This document shows positions 59,669 through 64,000 of a stretch of DNA of 64,000 nucleotides, piece after piece. The stretch covers positions 22,509 to 86,508 of the forward strand of contig JAFRPY010000077.1 of assembly GCA_017428925.1 (NCBI GenBank). Direction: 5' to 3'. The first letter of the stretch is position 1; each line of letters starts with the position of its first letter. A model generated the notes under the pieces. The model was not told the origin of the DNA. It searched no databases and saw nothing but the letters and a program-made list of their open reading frames with translations. The DNA comes from Prevotella sp. Its GTDB lineage: Bacteria; Bacteroidota; Bacteroidia; Bacteroidales; Bacteroidaceae. The position numbers and the translations under genes are program-made.

Positions 59669-59716
59669 TTTCTAGGGTTTCCTAGGTGTCCTAGGGTATC
59701 TAGTGATCCTAAGGAA
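59669..59716. repeat. 9-bp tandem array between rpsI and rpsB
   Basis: CTAGGGTTT, CCTAGGTGT, CCTAGGGTA, TCTAGTGAT, CCTAAGGAA: five degenerate units of period 9. A CCGGG(T)GG / CCTCCCGG hairpin follows at 59734-59764 and may act in rpsB control. Confidence 0.7.
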
Positions 59717-59820
59717 AATCGTTTAGCATCTAAACCGGGTGGACTCATCGTGATTACCTCCCGGCTGGTTCTAACAAAGAATTAAAAAGAAAGTAAACAA
59801 TTAAAGCATTTAAAAAGAAA

Positions 59821-60684
59821 ATGGCAAGAACAAATTTTGACCAACTGCTCGAGGCCGGATGTCATTTCGGACACCTCAAGCGCAAGTGGAACCCCGCTAT
59901 GGCTCCCTATATCTTCATGGAGCGCAATGGCATTCACATCATCGACCTGCATAAGACCGTAGCCAAGATTGACGAGGCTGCCGAGGCACTGAAGCAGATT
60001 GCAAAGAGCGGCAAGAAGATTCTCTTCGTTTCGACTAAGAAGCAGGCTAAGGACGTTATCGCCGAGAAGGCTACCAGCGTAAACATGCCTTACGTTATCG
60101 AGCGCTGGCCCGGCGGCATGCTCACCAACTTCCCCACCATCCGCAAGGCTGTGAAGAAAATGGCTACCATCGACAAGCTGATGACCGACGGTACTTATGG
60201 CAATCTCTCTAAGCGTGAGATCCTGCAGATCAGCCGTCAGCGCGCCAAGTTGGAGAAGAACCTCGGTTCTATCGCCGACCTCACCCGTCTGCCTTCTGCC
60301 CTGTTCGTGGTTGACGTGCTGAAAGAGCACATTGCCGTGAAGGAGGCTAACCGCCTGGGTATCCCCGTGTTCGCTATCGTTGACACCAACAGCGATCCTA
60401 AGGACATCGACTTCATGATTCCTGCCAACGACGACGCTAAGGATTCTGTTGAGGTTATCCTGAACGCTTGCTGCGCAGCTATCGCCGAAGGTCTCGAAGA
60501 GCGCAAGGCCGAGAAAGCCGACGAAAAGGCTGCCAAGGAACAGAGCGAAGAGGCTGCTGAGGCTAAGCCACGTCGTGCTGCCCGCAAGGCTGAGAAGAAG
60601 GAAGAGGCTCCTGTCGTTGAGGAAGCTCCCGCAGTAGAAGAGGCTCCCGCCGAGGAAGAGGCCGCTCCCGCCACTGAAGAATAA
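59821..60684 (+). CDS. rpsB: 30S ribosomal protein S2 with acidic Ala/Glu C-terminal extension
   Basis: 287 aa. FDQLLEAGCHFGHLKRKWNP, YVIERWPGGMLTNFPTIRKA and VFAIVDTNSDPKDIDFMIPA are S2 signatures. The usual domain ends near residue 230; the last ~50 residues are a low-complexity Glu/Ala/Pro/Lys tail (EEAPVVEEAPAVEEAPAEEE), as often in Bacteroidetes. Confidence 0.97.
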   Translation: MARTNFDQLLEAGCHFGHLKRKWNPAMAPYIFMERNGIHIIDLHKTVAKIDEAAEALKQIAKSGKKILFVSTKKQAKDVIAEKATSVNMPYVIERWPGGMLTNFPTIRKAVKKMATIDKLMTDGTYGNLSKREILQISRQRAKLEKNLGSIADLTRLPSALFVVDVLKEHIAVKEANRLGIPVFAIVDTNSDPKDIDFMIPANDDAKDSVEVILNACCAAIAEGLEERKAEKADEKAAKEQSEEAAEAKPRRAARKAEKKEEAPVVEEAPAVEEAPAEEEAAPATEE

Positions 60685-60728
60685 TGACATCATAACATCA
60701 TAACGTCATAACGTAATCACGTAATAAC
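60684..60728. repeat. 8-bp tandem array between rpsB and tsf
   Basis: TGACATCA, TAACATCA, TAACGTCA, TAACGTAA, TCACGTAA, TAACG: period 8, beginning in the overlap with the rpsB stop region. Consensus close to that of the dxr/rseP array (TGACGTGA). Confidence 0.85.
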
Positions 60729-60746
60729 GAAAAATAAAGTAAAAAA

Positions 60747-61745
60747 ATGGCTATTTCAATTGACGATATCAAGAAGCTCCGCGCTATGACCGGTGCCGGT
60801 CTTGCTGACGTGAAAAAGGCACTGACCGAGGCCGAGGGCGACTTCGACAAGGCCAAGGAACTGCTCCGCGAACGCGGACTGGCCATCGCTGCAAAGCGCA
60901 GCGATCGTGAGACATCGAATGGTTGCGTACTGGTGAAGAAGGAAGGCAACTTTGCTGCTATGATTGCACTGAAGTGTGAGACTGACTTCGTGGCCAATGG
61001 TGCCGACTTCATCGCACTGACTCAGAACATCCTCGACGCTGCTATCGCCGCTAAGGCTAAGAGCCTCGACGAGGTGAAGGAACTCACTCTGGCCGACGGT
61101 CAGAAGGTGCAGGACGCTGTTACCCAGCGCTCTGGTATCACCGGTGAGAAGATGGAACTCGACGGATACCTCACTCTCGAAGGTGAGAACATCGAAGTTT
61201 ACAATCACATGCGCAAAAACACCCTCTGTACCATGGTTCAGACCAACAAGCTCGCTGAAGAGGCTGGTCACAAGGTGGCCATGCAGGTGGCTGCCATGAA
61301 GCCCGTGGCCCTCGACGCTCCTTCAATGCCTCAGAGCATTCTCGACGAGGAGTACAAGGTGGCTGTCGAGAAGACCAAGGAAGAGCAGGTGAGCAAGGCT
61401 GTTGACAACGCCCTGAAGAAGGCTGGCATCAACCCCGCCCACGTGGACAGCGAAGACCACATGGAGAGCAACATGGCCAAAGGCTGGATCACAGCCGAGG
61501 ACGTTGCCAAGGCAAAGGAAATCATCGCCACTGTTTCTGCTGAGAAGGCTGCAAGCCTGCCCGCACAGATGGTAGAGAACATTGCCAAGGGTCGTGTGGC
61601 TAAGTTCCTGAAGGAGAACTGTCTGGTAGACCAGGAGTTCCAGTTCGGCGACGGCGACAAGGCTACTGTTGCTCAGTGGCTCGCCGCTCAGGACAAGGAA
61701 CTGAAGGTGGTTGCATTCCAGCGCTTCTCTCTGGTTGCTGACTAA
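60747..61745 (+). CDS. tsf: Elongation factor Ts
   Basis: 332 aa. IKKLRAMTGAGLADVKKALT, LRERGLAIAAKRSDRETSNG and ALKCETDFVANGADF are EF-Ts signatures; exchanges nucleotide on EF-Tu. Longer than the E. coli protein (283 aa), with an extra C-terminal part usual in this phylum. Ends the ribosomal operon; terminator at 61794. Confidence 0.97.
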   Translation: MAISIDDIKKLRAMTGAGLADVKKALTEAEGDFDKAKELLRERGLAIAAKRSDRETSNGCVLVKKEGNFAAMIALKCETDFVANGADFIALTQNILDAAIAAKAKSLDEVKELTLADGQKVQDAVTQRSGITGEKMELDGYLTLEGENIEVYNHMRKNTLCTMVQTNKLAEEAGHKVAMQVAAMKPVALDAPSMPQSILDEEYKVAVEKTKEEQVSKAVDNALKKAGINPAHVDSEDHMESNMAKGWITAEDVAKAKEIIATVSAEKAASLPAQMVENIAKGRVAKFLKENCLVDQEFQFGDGDKATVAQWLAAQDKELKVVAFQRFSLVAD

Positions 61746-61793
61746 TCCCTTATCCATTCTTTTCCCGTTTTGTCGGGAGGAATGCTGCATCAT

Positions 61794-61831
61794 AAAGTCC
61801 CGGATTGTTTCGTGCATTCCGGGACTTTTTA
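61794..61831 (+). terminator. Terminator after tsf
   Basis: AAAGTCCCGGA pairs with TCCGGGACTTT around a 14-nt loop, followed by TT and A. Confidence 0.85.
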
Positions 61832-61886
61832 TGTCCGAATCGGTTGCTTTTTTCTCGAATTATTTGTGGTTTTTATTCTTTTTGTC

Positions 61887-61895
61887 TATTTTTGC
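61887..61895 (+). promoter_or_regulatory. -7 box for the FimB/Mfa2-like gene
   Basis: TATTTTTGC; leader of about 37 nt to the ATG at 61939. Confidence 0.6.
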
Positions 61896-61938
61896 AAATG
61901 AAATCGACAATAAACTTTCATCAACCAACTTATCTCCT

Positions 61939-62805
61939 ATGAAAAAAATATTCATTGCCTTTCTTGCCCTGCTGGTAGTAGCATGTGAGAAACCTTATGT
62001 CGAAGAAAACGAGAAAATCACCAGTGAAAGCGTCAATGTCATATTGCGTATGACCCAGTTCGAACAAATCGCTTTCACCCGTACAGCCACCGATATTACC
62101 GACCTGTGCTCCCGATTGAACGTTGCCATCTTCAGCAGCGACGGTTCGAAAGTTCAGTCGGTTGTCCAGAAAGCCGGCGATGCCAATTTCGGTACCATTG
62201 CCCTGACCATTCCAGCCGGTACCTATAAACTTGTGGTCATCGCACATAATGGTGAAGGTTCGGCCACCATATCATCGATTGAAAAAGTAACTTTCCCGAG
62301 CAATAAGGTTACGGATACCTTCTATTATTACGGCGACCTTGTGGTGAATGATGCTCAGCAGACATACGACTTGGCGCTCACCCGTGCCGTGGCGATGTTC
62401 CGGCTGGTGCTGACCGACGAGACGATTCCCTCGAACGTCGCCAAGATGAAGTTCTACTACACGGGCGGTTCTTCCACCTTCTCTCCCGTTGCAGGCTATG
62501 GTTGTGTAGCTTCGAAACAGACCGAGATACGTACTGTTGAAAATGGCGTCACCCAGTTCGATATCTATACCATGCCTCACTCGGAGGATGACGTGCTGAC
62601 AAAGCTCACCATATCTGCCCTCGATGCCAACGAAAATGTGGTGAAAGAACAATCCTTCGAGAATATTCCCATCACCCGCAACCTGATTACTCGCTACAAC
62701 GGCAATTTCTTCGGTGGGGGGGGTGGAAATGCTCCTGAATCCGGAAGTGCATTCCGAATGACAGCCAACCCGGATTGGGATAATGAGAAGGATTATGAGT
62801 TTTGA
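61939..62805 (+). CDS. FimB/Mfa2-like fimbrial anchor lipoprotein
   Basis: 288 aa from MKKIFIAFLALLVVACEKPY. Lipobox VVAC (Cys16). Two beta domains typical of FimB/Mfa2: the first with AIFSSDGSKVQSV and IPAGTYKLVVIAHNGEG, the second with LTRAVAMFRLVLTDETIPSN and ITRNLITRYNGNFFG. Such proteins anchor fimbriae or act as surface adhesins. The codons near residue 260 include a run of eight G (62716-62723). The longer frame from 61711 overlaps tsf and its terminator and is rejected. Convergent with the AraC gene 4 bp away. Confidence 0.8.
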   Translation: MKKIFIAFLALLVVACEKPYVEENEKITSESVNVILRMTQFEQIAFTRTATDITDLCSRLNVAIFSSDGSKVQSVVQKAGDANFGTIALTIPAGTYKLVVIAHNGEGSATISSIEKVTFPSNKVTDTFYYYGDLVVNDAQQTYDLALTRAVAMFRLVLTDETIPSNVAKMKFYYTGGSSTFSPVAGYGCVASKQTEIRTVENGVTQFDIYTMPHSEDDVLTKLTISALDANENVVKEQSFENIPITRNLITRYNGNFFGGGGGNAPESGSAFRMTANPDWDNEKDYEF

Positions 62806-62809
62806 TGTG

Positions 62810-63370
62810 TCAGTCGTTTTCTTTTCCTGAAGCGATGAGCTCGCGGAAATCGTGGGGCGTCATTCCGAGAGCATCCTGGAATTTGCGGTTGAAGGTACGG
62901 ATGACGGTGAACCCTGCTTCCTGGGCGCAGGCAGCAATTCCCCATGAGGGTTTGCACTGCAGGTAATACATCGAGCGTAACAACCTCATGTAGTCAAGAT
63001 AGTCGGCAGCGGTTTTGTGGATGGGCGAGCGGCGGAACAGGTCGATGAGCCGGGTCTGCGAGGTTCCAATAAATTCGGCAAGTTCTTTCAGTCCGAAGTC
63101 AGGATTCTCGTGGGGTAACTCTTCCTCCAGTCGGGCCTCCATGAGGGCCATCAGTTCATCGTCGTCGCGCAGGTCGGCTTGGCGCATCAGTTCCTTATGG
63201 CGAATCACAAGGTCTTTAAGCATTTGTATGCGGCGACGCACATCATAGTAGGCGTCAATTTGCTGGCCGAGCTGCAAGTTTCGGTTCATCAGTTCAAGGT
63301 TAGCTTTCTGAAGCAGATCTATCTTTCGCTTCAGTTCTTCTATCTGCTGTTCGTATTCTTGATTGTCCAT
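62810..63370 (-). CDS. AraC-type HTH regulator with N-terminal coiled coil
   Basis: 186 aa. Residues 1-60 are a coiled coil (QQIEELKRKIDLLQKANLEL), then an acidic linker, then an AraC/XylS double HTH (GLKELAEFIGTSQTRLIDLF; AACAQEAGFTVIRTFNRKF; GMTPHDFRELI). No sensor domain, so it may respond through a partner or dimerisation. Its -7 box (TACCTTTGC) is at 63399-63407. It may control the fimbrial lipoprotein beside it. Confidence 0.85.
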   Translation of the reverse strand: MDNQEYEQQIEELKRKIDLLQKANLELMNRNLQLGQQIDAYYDVRRRIQMLKDLVIRHKELMRQADLRDDDELMALMEARLEEELPHENPDFGLKELAEFIGTSQTRLIDLFRRSPIHKTAADYLDYMRLLRSMYYLQCKPSWGIAACAQEAGFTVIRTFNRKFQDALGMTPHDFRELIASGKEND

Positions 63371-63398
63371 ATACCTTTGGCTTATGATAATAAGTAAG

Positions 63399-63407
63399 GC
63401 AAAGGTA
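63399..63407 (-). promoter_or_regulatory. -7 box for the AraC regulator
   Basis: TACCTTTGC on the minus strand, 29 bp upstream of the ATG at 63370. Confidence 0.6.
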
Positions 63408-63588
63408 TAAAAAAAATCTGTTATTGGTCATTGTTGGGACAATTTTTTCTCTTTTTTTATGAATTTGATGATGCGGTTCTGATTTTGTCGTTGGGATATA
63501 TTCTATGATGTTATAATTAATTTATAACGCTGTTTTTGTTCAAAAATCAGAAAAATTTCATCTTTTTTGAAAAAAAATACGGGAAAGT

Positions 63589-63620
63589 TTTGCAGTTTCA
63601 AAAAAAACATATACCTTTGC
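63589..63620 (+). promoter_or_regulatory. rRNA operon promoter
   Basis: TTTG at 63589-63592 and TACCTTTGC at 63612-63620 with a 19-nt spacer, a near-perfect -33/-7 pair. An A-rich tract upstream (63550-63580) resembles an UP element. Drives the 16S gene 350 bp downstream. Confidence 0.75.
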
Positions 63621-63626
63621 ACTCGC

Positions 63627-63970
63627 TTTTGAGGATAACGCCTAACAAGTGTTTATGAGATGACAAATTCCGTTTAGCCCAAGTTGTTGGGTTTAGGGGT
63701 GTCACTCGCTCTTCAGAAAGCATTAGTTCTTTGAACGCACTTACATAGACAGAGAAAGTAGTACAAGAAGCGAGTCGTGGCTTTTGTTGCCATGACTTGG
63801 GTAAACGAACCGTTTAATTCTGACTTCTTTAGGTTTTGGACAGCGTCCTGGTACAGACAGACTAATGATTTGTTTTTACAATTCCCCGGGCAGCGGGAGG
63901 CGAGCAAGCTCGCTTGTTATCCCGAGTCTCGAGAGGGAATCGTGAAAATTGGATTGAAGATACAATTTTT
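63627..63970 (+). ncRNA. Leader of the rRNA operon transcript
   Basis: About 344 nt. Contains AGTTCTTTGAAC at 63725-63736, at the place of the boxA-type antitermination signal, and hairpins at about 63771-63795 (GTCGTGGC with GCCATGAC) and 63899-63916 (GGCGAGC and GCTCGCT). No protein-coding frame is credible. Confidence 0.6.
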
Positions 63971-64000
63971 ACAATGGAGAGTTTGATCCTGGCTCAGGAT
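63971..64000 (+). rRNA. rrs: 16S rRNA, first 30 nt
   Basis: AGAGTTTGATCCTGGCTCAG starts at 63978; aligning with the E. coli 5' end places base 1 near 63971. GAT follows as in Bacteroidales 16S. The gene continues beyond the window. Confidence 0.95.

Noticed and set aside
63713-63986. Short frames on both strands before the 16S gene
   Set aside because: They lie in the rRNA leader between the promoter and the 16S start; composition reflects RNA structure.
1-64000. tRNA genes, insertion sequences, integrases, prophage
   Set aside because: I saw no tRNA-like T-loop/acceptor pattern, transposase or integrase motif. The only horizontal signals are the higBA bracket, the unknown pair at 43670 and the repeats.

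Overview
The window looks like a chromosomal segment from a Prevotella-type member of the Bacteroidales. Most promoters carry the Bacteroidetes -7 box (TAnnTTTG, often followed by C), usually without a Shine-Dalgarno sequence. The gene families are also Bacteroidales-typical: DUF4290, DUF4923, DUF6080, fimbrillin and FimB/Mfa2 lipoproteins, C10 peptidases, and the yicC-gmk-nadD and tsaB-murA-rimM-dxr-rseP neighbourhoods. The last 30 bases are the start of a 16S rRNA gene.

Layout. 1-2133: start of a zinc metalloprotease lipoprotein, a secreted coiled-coil protein and an SDR. 2172-11579: a glucuronoxylan locus with GH67 and GH115 alpha-glucuronidases on the minus strand, divergent from an SGNH esterase, a GPH-type symporter, a GH10 xylanase and a GH43 enzyme. 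It can remove acetyl and glucuronosyl groups, cut the xylan chain, import the products and finish them in the cytoplasm. 11580-12584: a HigBA-type toxin-antitoxin pair lying between two copies of the GH43 3' end. 12627-14033: DUF2130. 14768-22840: a TPR/HTH membrane regulator divergent from a C10 (streptopain) protease, two small secreted proteins, a lipoprotein, a MauE-like membrane protein, an anchored protein and a TonB-plug-type outer-membrane protein. 22920-33978: housekeeping (radical SAM, rseP, dxr, rimM, murA, DUF4290, tsaB; yicC, gmk, nadD) and two envelope proteins. 34055-40077: an AraC regulator with a membrane domain, a phosphoethanolamine transferase and two acyltransferases. 40580-43560: a fimbrillin-like operon. 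43670-44946: an unknown two-gene module. 45012-57295: a surface-polysaccharide region with a UbiA prenyltransferase, a HAD phosphatase, three DUF6080 paralogues, two glycosyltransferases, a flippase, LicD, an epimerase and an IspD/TarI cytidylyltransferase. 57757-64000: DUF4923, rplM-rpsI-rpsB-tsf, a FimB/Mfa2-like lipoprotein, an AraC regulator and the rRNA operon promoter.

The most unusual feature is a family of GC-rich double-hairpin elements. At least twelve copies are visible. Some are intergenic, but several lie in frame inside coding sequences and are translated as low-complexity loops of membrane proteins, an enzyme and a signal peptide. One form occurs in opposite orientations in two neighbouring acyltransferase genes. 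Short tandem arrays of 7-9 bp period sit at gene boundaries and also enter membrane-protein loops. Product names are family assignments made by reading the sequence; no database search was run.
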